Below the pieces are notes generated by a model. That model did not search any database, was not told the origin of the DNA, and was given only the letters and a program-made list of their open reading frames with translations. This document shows, piece after piece, positions 12,601 through 25,665 of a stretch of DNA of 64,000 nucleotides. Source of the DNA: Rhea pennata. Lineage: Eukaryota > Chordata > Aves > Rheiformes > Rheidae. Made by a program: the position numbers and the translations under genes. Position 1 is the first letter of the stretch; every line of letters begins with the position of its first letter. The stretch spans positions 15,142,666 to 15,206,665 of the forward strand of contig NC_084663.1 in assembly GCF_028389875.1 (NCBI RefSeq), given 5' to 3'.

Positions 12601-15600
12601 TCCAAATGATACAACTTCCTGCGCTCCGGGGCACAGATATTTTCTTGGCAGAGGGAGGCACTTTTGAATTGCCAAGAGACAGAGGAGAGTGAACATGAAA
12701 TTCAATGTTCTGTGATTGATTAATAGCCTATATTACTCCTATATGGCAATACTACATACCCAAGGGAGATCCCACTCACAGAATATTGAGAAAAACTAAT
12801 CACCACCATGTGTATTGTGACTTTATGTAAGGAAGTATAAATACAACTGTGTTTCTTTTTAATTTAGATGACGGAAAGTATTGATTTAGAAAACCCAGCT
12901 AATCTAGGAGCTGAAGTTTTTTCTTTGACTGTCAGGGTGCAAGATATTGCCTGGCCTAACTACTCAAGCAAGTATCCCCTTTATGCTTTTGGTATTTTCC
13001 TGTGCTGTAACAGCATGGAGAGAGAAGAATGCCATACTTATTTTGAAAACATGCATGAGAAATTTTCACAGTCATACATAACTCTGATTTAATCTTCTGT
13101 TGTATTTCCAGATATCATCTACATTTACATCAGGATAAAGCCAGTGAATGAATTTTTTCCAGTCTTCAGTAGTTTATCATATGAATTTAATGTTTCAGAA
13201 ATTACTAAAGGTACAGTAAGTAGCACCTACATGATAGCAAAAAATGATGTCATATTGAAAGTACATTTTTGCTTGAAATATATTTTTATTTAATTGAATG
13301 AGGAGAATGGCTCAAAGTCCCAGTTTGATTGGGGTTGCACTGTGCAGCCACCTTGTACACCTAAATAGACAGGACTGGCAGCGACTCCAATGGTACAGAT
13401 GGAAGCTGAGACACAGACAAATCCAGCAAGTTGCACAAGAAATGTGTGACAGAACCAGGAACTGAACTTGGATTTCTTGTTTTAGATTGTCTTTCTGCTC
13501 TTGGTAAATTAGCTTTTTGAAAGGATTGCAATGATGTAAAGAAGCCACTATAGACGGTGGTGCAGATGAGCGAAGACCCCCTTGGCTAAGGCCTTTGCCA
13601 TCTCCGGTGAGTCCTGCATCTCATGACTTTGTAGAGTGGTGCAGCAGCTTCTCACCTCCTCAGCGAGTGTCCTGCGCCTGGTGGGACTGGCCCGCTCTGT
13701 GCTGCGCTGCTCAGTGCTTGGAGGAGCTTGGCACATGTGAGGCATCTTCCTCAGCTTCAGCCTCTTGCTGTGGTCTCTCCCTCACACAATCTAACACAAT
13801 AAACACAGGCCTTCTGTCCCAGGACCTGACTTACTGTTTTTTAGGGATTTTTTTTTCTGTTGACTGAGAAAAAAATTAGAGGTCTTCAGATATGAAAATG
13901 CCAAATGATACTCATTCTGGGCTTCCTAGGATCATAGAAAACTGAAGGTGGAAGGGATCTCTGGAGGTCTTGAATCCAGCACCTACTCAGAGTGGAGTTA
14001 GTTTCAAAGTTAGACTAAGTTGTTCAGAGCCTCATCCAATTAGTTTTGAAAATCTTGAAAGATGGAGACTCCACAGCCTCTCTGAGCTCCTGTCACACTT
14101 CAGCAACCCTCATCCAGACAATTTTTTCTTTGTATCCATGCTTGGAAGCTTCCATGTTGCAGCTTCTTCCTAGTTGCAGCTTCTTCCTAGTTATCCTTTC
14201 ACTGTCCAGTTCTGAGATGAGTCTGTCTCTGTCTTCTCTACTACCACCTTTCAGTGGAGGGCAGCAATCAAAGCCCCCCTGCCCTTGCCTTCCCTTCTCC
14301 AGGCTGAACAACCCTGCTCAAGCAGCCACTCCTCCTGCAGCCTGTGCTTCTGGCTCCTTGCCATCTTGGTGGGCCTCCACTGGCCTTTCTCCAGTTTGTT
14401 GATTCTCATACTGGTCACAGTTTTGTGAGTGCTGAGGAGAGAACAACCACTACTCGTGATGTACTGGAAATGCTCCTGTTAATACCACCTAGTATGTGGT
14501 TTCCATCGTCCAAGGGCGAAGTGCTGGTTAAGGCGTTGTCCACCAGGACTGCCTGCCTGCTAAGTCACTCCCCTACCTGCACTGAGGCATCCTGAATATC
14601 CCCAGGCCATAAGGATGTAGATAGGGTTAATTCAGTGTCTACAGAGATGGGTGTGCGCAGTCCCATCTTAGTCCTCCCAGTGTACAGCGCTACCATCCGT
14701 AGCTTGCTTTCTAAATCCTCCCTATGAAGGTAATTCCAGCTGCCTTTTAAACATCTTGGAAGGAAGAGAGGCAACTGCATTTCAAGGTGAACAAAAAGAG
14801 AGAATCTTGTTCCTCCTACCCAAGCTAGCGTTTGGCCTCCATAGAGCAGCAACTAGTGCAAGTCAGTGCAGGGCTCCTGGGGTGGCCCTCATTGTCAAAG
14901 CACTTCTGTTGTGGTTCTCTACAGACTCCTTGCGTTTTGGCATTTATTGCTAACAGGCAAGCCTATACATGGAAGAGCTGTAACAGAGCATGATAACCTA
15001 GTATTTCTCACACCTTTGCTTTACATTTTTTGGGTGGGAAACACTAAAACAAATGTTTAGTTACAGTTTCATCAAGCTTTGGTATGAATAAGTACTCTCT
15101 ATTTCCTTTTTTTATACATGGAAGAGCTGTAACAGAGCATGATAACCTAGTATTTCTCACACCTTTGCTTTACATTTTTTGGGTGGGAAACACTAAAACA
15201 AATGTTTAGTTACAGTTTCATCAAGCTTTGGTATGAATAAGTACTCTCTATTTCCTTTTTTTTTAAGTTCAAAATGTTAATAAAATATGGATTTTCTTCC
15301 TTTCAGCTGGATCCAGTATTGGAAAAGTGAATGTCAAAGACAAAGATTGGCCACCCAGTGTCATCACTTATTCCATTGTAGCTGGAGGGGGTACCAGGGA
15401 TTACACAAATATATTCTGGATCAACCCAGCTGAGGGAGATGTGAAGATCTTGGCTAGATTAGACTATGAAACCACTCAGAGATACCTTTTCACAGTACAG
15501 GCCTCAGACCAAGAGAAGACTGCAACAGTATCTGTGAGTAAACCCACTGGACTTCTCCCTCTTCATCTACATTTTTCTTTCTTCTTCCTGACAAGAACAG

Positions 15601-18600
15601 TAAGACATTGGGCAAAGCACTTTGGTGTGTATAAGGCAAGTTCACCCCTGCACAGGGCTGTATGTATCAGATGAAAGAGATGGTATTCATTTAGTCTTAT
15701 TTCTTAAAAAAGGATTGAAGCAATATTTTATTTTTTTAACTCTGTGTTTTTTGTCTTTCAGACTTTTTTATTTTATCTGGACAGTAAGATTGTTTTCTGT
15801 GTCCTAGACAACTTAAGGTATTCTCTATGGCTACACATAAGCCAGAAAATAGAACAAGGACAGGTCCTTGAGGACAAGTAGCACAGCCTAATTGCTTCTA
15901 TGCTTAGCACCAAGTCTTTTCTGGACCTCAGATAGTGCTCCTGTGGCCATCAAGCATACTTACAATTTTCGTGTGTGCCCTTTTTTTCACATCAAAGTAC
16001 CTGTGGTAATGTGGGGACTGTGTTGCAGCCCACTAGAATTGTGTTTTCATGATGCGAGACAGAGGGAATGTGCTGCATACGTGAGGTATGGGCTGAGGGC
16101 CTGCGCAGTTTGTTAGGATAATATCCAAGGGGCCCAGGCTGAGACAACCTTGTCCGTGATCTCTAATGGGGCTGAGGCCCTGACACGTGCCATCCCCTGG
16201 CAGAGACCTAGCTTTGCCCAGACAGTGCTATCTGGCATGAGCCAAGAGTGTGCCAGGGTCCATGGTACCATTAAGCAGTATGGTTGTGCTCAAGCTTCCT
16301 CCCTCAAATTATTTTATTTAGGATAGGTGGTGTATCCACAAAGGCATTTGCAGTCCTTCTCTTCCAAGAATCACAGGCTTCTTCACATACTACTGGTTCA
16401 TATCTCCTCTGTGAGGACTGCCTTGCATTTGGTTTTTGCCAAATACATCTGTTGGATGGGATACAGGAATTAGGCTTACTTTTTTATTCAAACAACCATC
16501 CACTGAGAAGCTGAGAGAGAAATACTTTATCTCCTTATCTCTTGTCATGTTTTAAGGTGATGATTATCTGTTTTCTGAGTTTATCTGTTGGTGTATTAAA
16601 GATCAACAAACATTAGAGGATAAAGCTTGTGAGAGGGGGAGCCTCCTTCTCTCAGGTGGCTAATACCAGCTGGCATTAAGCATAGCTGGCTCCAGCTATT
16701 GTGCCTCCACCTTGCAGAAGGCTATTACCAGCATTTCTTTCTCACTCAGAAGGGTCAATCTATAAGGAGTGTTCCTTCTTTCCATGGATCACACTCTGAA
16801 TTATTACTAATGACTGCGAAGCAATTTGAGATCTTTGAAAGGAAGCTTAATGAATACGTTCTACTATTATTATTTCTCATTCTTACTATGACACACTTCA
16901 GGTAATTCAAATCAGCAGACAAATCAGAAAAAAAATTATAACATGATTCGGGTTAAGGAACCTGTTCCCAAAGGAGTACTGATTGCAATATGAAGAGAAG
17001 GTCAAACAATCATCAACGTTTTCTAGTAGAAACCAGGTTGGAAGGGAGTTTCATTGCTCTTCAACAGCTGTTTGTCAAAAGAATGAAAAGGACAAAGCCA
17101 AACAGCTTCTGAAACCGATTCAATTCTGTCTTAGCACAGTGAAGGTGTTTCAGCTGGTTATTGCTCTTTTCTTTCAGGTAACTGTCAATGTTTTGGAAGT
17201 AAATGATGAAGAACCAGTTTGTTCACCCAATTTCTACTCATTTCAAATCCCAGTTAGCTTAGCTGTTGGGACTAATATTAATGGCTTCAGGATTGTATGT
17301 CAAGATCGTGATTCTGATCCCAGGTCCTTCCGTTACTTCATTAATGAAGGTACTGTATCACAGTGTTTAAGCTTGGAGCAGCACAAAAATTCTTGAATTC
17401 TGAGGGCTTGCTTGCATTTGTAAACAAAAGTCTGGCACAGTTTATGTGCTGCTTTTCATGGAGAGCTCATGATGATCCCCAGTTTTCTCATATCATTATT
17501 TTGTCTCGCTCAAAGTTGGCTGCTGCTGCTATCACCCAAAACCATGCCCTTGCAGGTTTGGGTTGCCCACCACATTAGTTAATTGACAATTAAGTGCAAA
17601 ATTGACCTGGACTTCTGTGGAATGAGCGGGAATGACGTGCAGGGTCAAATTTCACTTCTAGTTGCAGCTGAGTAAATCTGGAGAAATTTGTGATGATTTC
17701 TGTTACTCTGCATCTCTCACCTATTCAAAACCTCTGTGCAAACCTGTATGTCCCTATTCCATGCTGTATGCATTAAATCCCATTGTAAGAACACGTATTT
17801 CAACTCAGTGATCAACTGCACTCACTCAGAAAAATGCAAAGGCAGGAGATGACATTCAGCTTCACAAAACAGGGAATGTACTCTCTTAGGGGAATTTCTT
17901 TTTTTGTTCCTGAGATGATCACTGAGAAGGGGTAGATTGTTCAGGGGCCAGTAAAGAGCTGTGAGCAAAAGAAGAGAGAACTTCTGTCTTATTCCAGCGC
18001 CTTAGTGCTGCAGAGGAGCTCTGCCTCAGTGTTGCTTACCCGCAAACCCACAGAAAGGCTGTGTTTAGATCAGTAAATCAGGGTCAGGCCACAGGCCTCA
18101 GTACTGATCCCCACTGCTGAAGAGTTAAGTTTGGCTGCTGGTGTGATTTAGGTCTATGCCAAGCAGCATGTTTCCAAAGACAGCTCAGACATTACTGAGG
18201 GATCTGGGACCTTGCCTGGCAGAGGCTGTGTGTGGGTCCTCTGCTGCAAAGATTAAGGGGGTTTGGCTGCACGATGTGCAGCTGGCCTTTGAGCCAGAGA
18301 CCATTTGCTGGCCCACTTCATGTTGTAGCATAGACATGGTCCTCTAAGCCCCTTCAGCTTCAATTCTGGAGCTCTCCAGGGCAACAAGAGCAAAAACAAA
18401 AGCACAAGCATACATACATAGGTGTGATCTCTTGTGCATGTGGTCTGCTTGCCGCAGACCTACAGTCCAAGACACTCACAGATCTCCTGAGATCAAGACA
18501 GATAAGTTTACTTGCACCCAGCTACGGGGACAGAAAAGAAGTGGATTGTGGTCCTAGACACACAGAGCTCCACTTTCTGGTCCACATAGCATCTCACAGT

Positions 18601-21600
18601 GCAGACAAAGTCCTGGTCTGATTTGTAGATGAATATTCCCACTGCAGAAAATTAAAACCCCTCATTTATTAGCTATCTTGTGAGGGATTTGCTAAAGGCT
18701 TCACAGAGAGAGTGCATTCTGGGTAGAAGAAGCAGCCATGGAGAGTTGCTGGAGATGGACCTCTGGTGATGCTGGAGGTGCCCATGTGACCCAGAGGGTA
18801 GCCCCAAGAACATCTCGACTGTGGGAAAGTCCCTGCAGCACCATAGGGACCTTGTTGTGGCTCAGTGCTGCTCTTTCTTGAGTGCCCTCCAGGCTATAAG
18901 GCCAGCTCATGTGGGTGACATCAGGGTCTCCTGTTGTGCACCCTACAGGACTAAACCATTTCCATGGCTGCATCTTAGCTGTGTGGCCCTGGATAACGTC
19001 TTATTCCATATTTTAATGGTTTTATGACCATATTATTTTATATAGTAGTCAAGAAGATCAAGCCATTCTTGCCAATGATATTTCACCACATGGTGTAAAG
19101 TGATCCATAACAAGTTGTCAACAGAAATTGATCTTTTTACTTGTTTCAGGCATGTATTTTAATGTGGAATTGTTTTTCTCTTTTCTTCCTTCTGTTGATG
19201 TCAATTTGTTTTTTTGCTACCACTTGCAGGCAATGTGAACAATCATTTCACCTTTTCACCAAGTGCTGGCTCCAACACGTCTCAGTTGATTCTTGCATCT
19301 AGGTTTGACTATGACAGTGGTTTTGATACAAATTGGATTTACAGACTCCGTGTCTATATAACAGATGACAATTTGCTGTCTGCCAGGGACAAAACTACAG
19401 ACTTGATTAAAACTGGAACAGTTACTTTAAGCATCAGAGTTATCCCAAACCCAACTACAGTCATTACCACTACGGTAAGTTCACTGAACTTTATATCTAA
19501 TATGCTTTTCTTTCATGGGCTAATCTCCATGGGAGCTGAGAAAAGGGGGTAGACATATGCAAAAGGAAAACAAAAAGACTGTAGTGTGTCCACTGGGAAG
19601 TGCTGAGCCCTGTGTTTTTACACTAACGCCAATGGTGGTTAATATGTTCACTGTTGTGAAGGATTGGTCCCACGTACAGACTTTTAACATATGTTTTATT
19701 TTAGTTTTTAAAACAAAAAAGGCAAATATTCAAAGGGCAGGCACTGTGCCATTACCATGTAACTGGAAAGTTAAAGGTTTTGGAAGCTGTATTGGTAAGG
19801 ACAGAGTAAGGGTTAACCTTTGCCTGGAACATTAAAATGACCTCGTGCATTTTACAGAATCTCTTTTTTATTCTTACCTGGTCACTACTTTGGCTGCCTT
19901 GCAATTCTACTTGTTTCTTCGGAGTGGGACACAAATTAATCTGTAGCTACCAAGGTCAAAATAGGCAACAACAAGAACAACAGGAAATCCTCATCATTTG
20001 GACGGGACATTTTTCCATCATTGAGGTCACCCTAACATAAAACTTTGACGTGCCTGCCAGGAATTGAAGTAGCTCTGCACATCCTCAGGCTGTTGCTGAG
20101 GTTTGAGATGGGCGACATCGCAGGTGCAGGACGGGGTCTTTCCTAAGCTCCTGCACCTGCGGTGCTCCATGGCTGAGCCAGGGAAGTCTACACAGCTTTG
20201 GGCAGCCAGAGGGGCTCCAGCTTTGCACCCTGATCCAGCAGTTGCTGTGAAGTGGGGAGGCCTGAGGCCAAGTGATACTGGCAGCTCATCCACAGCTCTA
20301 TCCCAGGCAAACTCTGGCTTTAGTTTCCACTTTGGAGCTGATTTCCATCAGGCTGATGCAGGATATGAGGAGAGCCTGTTTTTGTCCTGCCTGGAGCGGC
20401 ACAACCTGAGGGGTACAGAGCACGCTTTGCACTCATCCTGGTGCTCTTCCAGGTGCAGATTGCTTCCCTCACCCCTTGACAGACCACCTATCTGTCATCC
20501 AGAGTCCCTCTATTTTCTGCCTGACTGCTGATGTCATTAGCCTTTTCTTCCTTACACGCAGGAATGAAAATATGATGATGCTTGTGAAGTGATAAAAGAA
20601 CTATTAACTGTAAAACTATCTGATCTGCTAAGGACTACCTGTAACTGAGCCAGAGAAGGGGAACCTGCACACGCAGCTCATGAAAGTCTGAAAGCTTTGT
20701 TATGAAAATGCTTAAGTCCAAATTTGCTGACTGATTAATAACCCTATTATTATCTAATGCTCTGCTGGAAAGGAATAAATGGTTTTCTCACAGCCTTCTC
20801 CTCCCCCTGCTTGATGTGGGAACAAAAAGTTAAGCTAACAAAACTTATTCTGTATTTCTTCCCTGTGCTCTACCACAGCTACAGTATGGTCTAGATTGTA
20901 TACCACAGCCTTAACTCTGCCTCCCTGGAGATAGCAGCCTTCCACTTTCAGACTATTTTCCAGAAGAGCACTTCCATTACAGCGTCTGCTCCTCTCACTA
21001 CTAGTCATGTGTGTTCAGTGTAGTAACTTGGTGAAACAGATGCTGGAAGGCTGGGGGTACAGAGAAGGATCCCCGTGACCAACAGTCACTCATGACTTTG
21101 GTCCCAATGAGATTGGAGTGATGGTGGTGACATTAAGATTATTTTAAAGTTTCTTTAATGATTTGATGTACTCAGCACTACAGACTGAAAATAGATCCTT
21201 CTTCATTCTAAATATTACCTCCTAACAGTTACTGACAGTATTAGACACAGTCAAACCCAGTCCACCTACCTGCCAATTTTTGCCAGAATATACAAGTTAA
21301 TTTAAAGTTATCACTAGACAGAGAACAAACAGAAACTCTACTGATTTTTTAAACAATGTAACTACAAATGTATTATAGAAAATATAATCAAAACTTTGGC
21401 AGATGATAAAAACTTATAGCGCGAAACATACTATGCTACATGTTGACCCAGGTAGAATACAGGAGTCATTTCTGACCTGTATGAAGCTAGTGTCATGATG
21501 GGACCATAATGAATGAGCTGCTAGCTCCAAGTGATGTGCCAGCTCAGATCACTGTCTCCTGGCATGTGGGGAAATCTAGGAGCTCACAACTGCTCAGAAA

Positions 21601-24600
21601 GTGTGGTTCTCCCTTCCAGAACAAGTCACAGGGAGAAAAAAGGAGTTTCATTTATTTTTATAGAATAACCCAATTCCTCAGGGTTCAACTCCTCTTACAA
21701 AGGGAGCTGAATGATCACTGCAGTGAAGATGACCTACTTCCAGTTTTGCCTTAGGTAACTAGAAACCATTATCTCGGTAATGGCAGTATTCCCTGAACTT
21801 CCTTATCCTCAGACAGCATGCTCACAGCTTCTGAGGCAACCAGGGGCTTTTAAACAGCACTATGGCATGCATCTTGTAATATAAGACATTGAAACATGAT
21901 CAGAAACCTCCTTTTCGCATCATGGGCGGGCTTCACTTCGCCTGCCTGTAATTGTCCCACAGCTTGGTGGTCCATCTCAGTCATCTGAGCTGCCTCAGCA
22001 GTCAGCAGAGCAAGGTGTGTGGGGTGAATCACTGTCTCCAGGAGACATCATCTCCCTCTGCCTATTATCCAGAGTGCCCTGGGGGGAAGCCTGGGCTCGG
22101 TGTCTCCTCGCACAAGTCAAGTTAAGCAAGACGAACAGCACTGTCAGTATCAATACCTTACAAGTATGCAGCATCAGGGATTTTATACTCTTTTGTTTTA
22201 AAAGCCTGGCTTTACTCTTGTGACGAAAAGGGAAAATCTCTATTCTGAATCAGCGTGGTACGTGCCATTCGTCATCACCCTCGGCAGTTTGCTGCTCCTT
22301 GGACTACTAGGGTATCTGGTGTTGCTGCTGGCAAAATGTGTCCACGCTCACTGCCTTCCAGCGTGCAAAGCAGACAGCGCTCCACTGTGAGTCCTCCCAA
22401 ATGTCATACTGGGGAAGTACCTAGAAATACCTGTTAATGACAAAGATAACTCAGGCTTTTGAGAGGTAATGAAGTCTAGGCTCTGAATATTTTATAGTGG
22501 TATGTCCTTTGCTGAAATAAATGCTATTACTGGCTACAATGATATTTGGTGTTAAAGATATGAAATCAAGGAAAAATGTCCATGGATTCCCCCCCCCTTT
22601 TTTTTACTAATTATAAAGTTTAAGTCTAAATATAAAGTTTAAGTTTACCCAAATGCAATAGCTGAAGGCACCTGTGGAATTAATTATTACCTGTAAAGAC
22701 AGCTAAGCCTGGGAAGCCCAGCCAGAGTCAGCACTGGCTGTGCTGAGCACAAATACAAATGTAAGCGGGTGCCCGCTCCAAGGGAACTTCCCATCTCAGT
22801 AGTTATCATATGCATACTTCTTCCTTTTAGCTAAGGATCTCAGAGTCCTTTTCAAACACTGGTGCTAATCCCCAGTTTTTTATTCCGATCAAAATTCTGC
22901 AGATTTCTTGGAATTTTGCCCAAGCCCATTGTAGGGCTCTGGCTCAGAAAGCTTCATGGCAGCTCTAGTTACTCTTGCTTGGCAAAGGCCAAGGAAGCAC
23001 CTCAGAACAGCTCTGCTTCCTTCTGGGAAGCTGTAGAGATGCCCAAGGACTGCTTTTTCATGGGGCTTGAGTCAGAGTACCTACAATTGACATTTTCCTT
23101 CACAAAACAAAGGTGAGCAGAACTTTAAGTGAAGCTATTCTTAGCTTAAAAAAAGTATTCTGTAAGTATGCTCGGAATTGGGACTGAAATTCATCAAGTA
23201 TGGTACATTTTAAAGAAAAGAGGTAATATATGACTGTGATTATAATTCAAATGGTGTGTGGAAGAAATTTAGCAATTTGTGATAAAAATGAAAAATGAAT
23301 CTAGTACCATATAACCTGGCTATCGTTATTATTTATTAATGGGGCAACTGATTCATTGGCATTTAGGTTTTCCCATTAAAAAGCAATTTTTATATTTTCA
23401 GATACATTTTAAATCTTTCAAATGTTTTAAAAGGCATTATCTTAGCACAGGAGATCCAATAAATTGACCTTCCTCTAAGGATGGAACTAGATGAGAATAA
23501 TACTTGAAAATACAATTTTCCAGATTATATAAATCCATCATGCTATCACCAGCAAGACTTTTTTTAATATTATCACTTTTTGGAGAAGTATTAGAACAAT
23601 ACTCAGAGTTGTTTTGCTGTTTGGGAGCAACATTAAACATTGCAGGCAATCAGTGAAAACAAAAACATAAATCAAACAAATCAAGCAAATCCCCAAACTC
23701 AGGGACACAGATCCTTCCTGCCAAGAGAAGAAAACAAAGCATGATATTCTTATCTAGGCAAAAATCTGACGTTTGTTAACTACACTCTTAATCTTCTTCT
23801 TCTTTTTTTTTTTTTTTTTTTTTTTTTGTTGTTGTTGTTACAGGATAGATATTCCAGGTGTGTATCTCTTTTCTGAATTTTAATACTTCTCAATAACATC
23901 TTGTTTACTAATCAGAGTAAAATTTGTAAATCCATTCCCAGTTAAATAAATCTGGCTTAGTACAAGAATGCTCCGACTAAGTATCCTGGCTGACTATAGG
24001 AGGCCAGCCTCACTGATTTCATGGTCCTTTTGGTCTTCAAATCTATTCAACTATTAGGTAAAAAACAAATTCAGAGTAGCCTGAAATTCTGGCATGGATA
24101 TATTTTCACACATATGCTACTTGTTAAAAAAGTAATTCCATTTCTCAACAGCTGCCTTCAAGATCCCTCTCCTCTCTAATTCCTTGTTCTCCGATCCCCT
24201 TCATTTTCTCCCTTGAGCCCATTACTTTATATACCTGAGGATTTATTTTCTAGTATCAGTGTTTTTAAAGGGGGTTATACACTTAGCAAGGGTATGTTAC
24301 ATGTACAAAAATACAGTGTTTCTGAAGCAGCCTTGTTTCGTTTAGTCCCATAGGCTTTCATCGAGCAAGCATGGCTTATAGCTTCTCTTTAAGAGCCTGC
24401 TTTTGTAATTCCCTCTACTCAGTATCTCCCAGCTTGAAAAAACACCACTAGCAAAACCCAGCAAAATTGGCTGTTTTCTTGATTGCCCAGTTTGAGACAT
24501 CTCAGTGTTGGCTGGTTTTCAAAAAGGAGATGCCTGGTGCTTTCTGAAAAACTGGTTCCCAAATTTTGGGTGGAAAAGGACAGACAGAACAGGTTTCCCG

Positions 24601-25626
24601 TGAATTTAGAGGTTAGGCCCATCTGCCACATGTCAGAGGTCTGCTTACCCAGGTGTGAAGCACACTGGTGGACAGACATACTGTTCTCCAAAGAAAGGAC
24701 ATTAAGCAAATTGGCAAGGAGCAAGTGAGAAGAAATCATAGCAGCTAGCTGGGTATCATCCATAAATCCATGCTGTCGAGATGTCCGTGGCACTGCTGCT
24801 GCATTTGTTTGCATGTGGGATGAGTTAATTGTGTGGTAAATTCACACATAACCAAACTGTTCTTCAATCTGAATTTTAGTTGACTAGATTTGCAGCACTT
24901 CCCTGTTTTGTCTCCAAATGAATGTTTGAGTGCACACTCTTTGCAAGTACAAACATTCACGGGAGAAGAAAAAATCTACATTTCTAGTTCAAATATCCTC
25001 TAAGGTGCAATCTGCTTCCTGGTAGACAGCCAGTCCGAGGTCCATGCAGCACAGGAGTCCTCGAAATACAGCTCGAACGTGAGTTACGCAATGCACAGAC
25101 CTGTGCTGGCTGCCTGGTGCCGGGGACGGGGAGGAATTTCACCCCTGAAGCAAACTTCAGTTGTAACATTTTGGAATGAGTGGCAGGCAAAAGAAAAATT
25201 ATTCACTGAACAAATGTGTGAATAAGTTTCCATAAAGACCACACTTGAATTTCTGTATCTGTTCATGTTATTTAGAAAGGAAAATTTGTCAAAGAAACTA
25301 TTGTTATTTATTCATTACTGAAGGACTAAGACTTTTCAAGGCTAAACTTTTCACTAGTGATTGGCAACTGTGCATTCTTAATCCAAAATATTAGGAAAGA
25401 ATCTGGTTTTCAAAGACTAATAGGGATCATTCTTTGAAAAGAAATAAGGCTCATCTGAGATGTCTCAGAAGTCGAGTACAAAACATCTCTATCTGCTTGG
25501 GGAAATCATGGCCTTAGTATCTACAGTCACTGTCAGAAAAATCTTTTTCTTTACAATATGCACTTTCTTTCCCATAGAAAAGAAGAAACCTAAGAAAGAA
25601 GTGCTATTGGTAAGTACTGCCAGCCT

Positions 25627-25665
<39 letters not shown>

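Larger units (their letters stand above)
8522..12867. other. CDHR3 introns between exons e-h, no recognised element
   Basis: Three introns (8522-9428, 9613-11212, 11376-12867), interrupted by exons f and g, without a repeat family, RNA gene or convincing extra exon that I can recognise. Confidence 0.55.

Noticed and set aside
13211..13215. Exon i extended to the stronger gtaagt donor as the main splice form
   Set aside because: It gives a stop within eight codons of exon j; the weaker upstream donor preserves the EC5 sequence, so I kept that.
20103..20531. 142-codon + strand ORF
   Set aside because: Lies in a locally GC-richer part of a CDHR3 intron; no recognisable motif and not in phase with neighbouring exons.
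25628..25661. Poly(A) run as the tail of a processed pseudogene
   Set aside because: No coding or retroposon body precedes it other than exon o itself, which has a normal donor, and no target-site duplication is visible.
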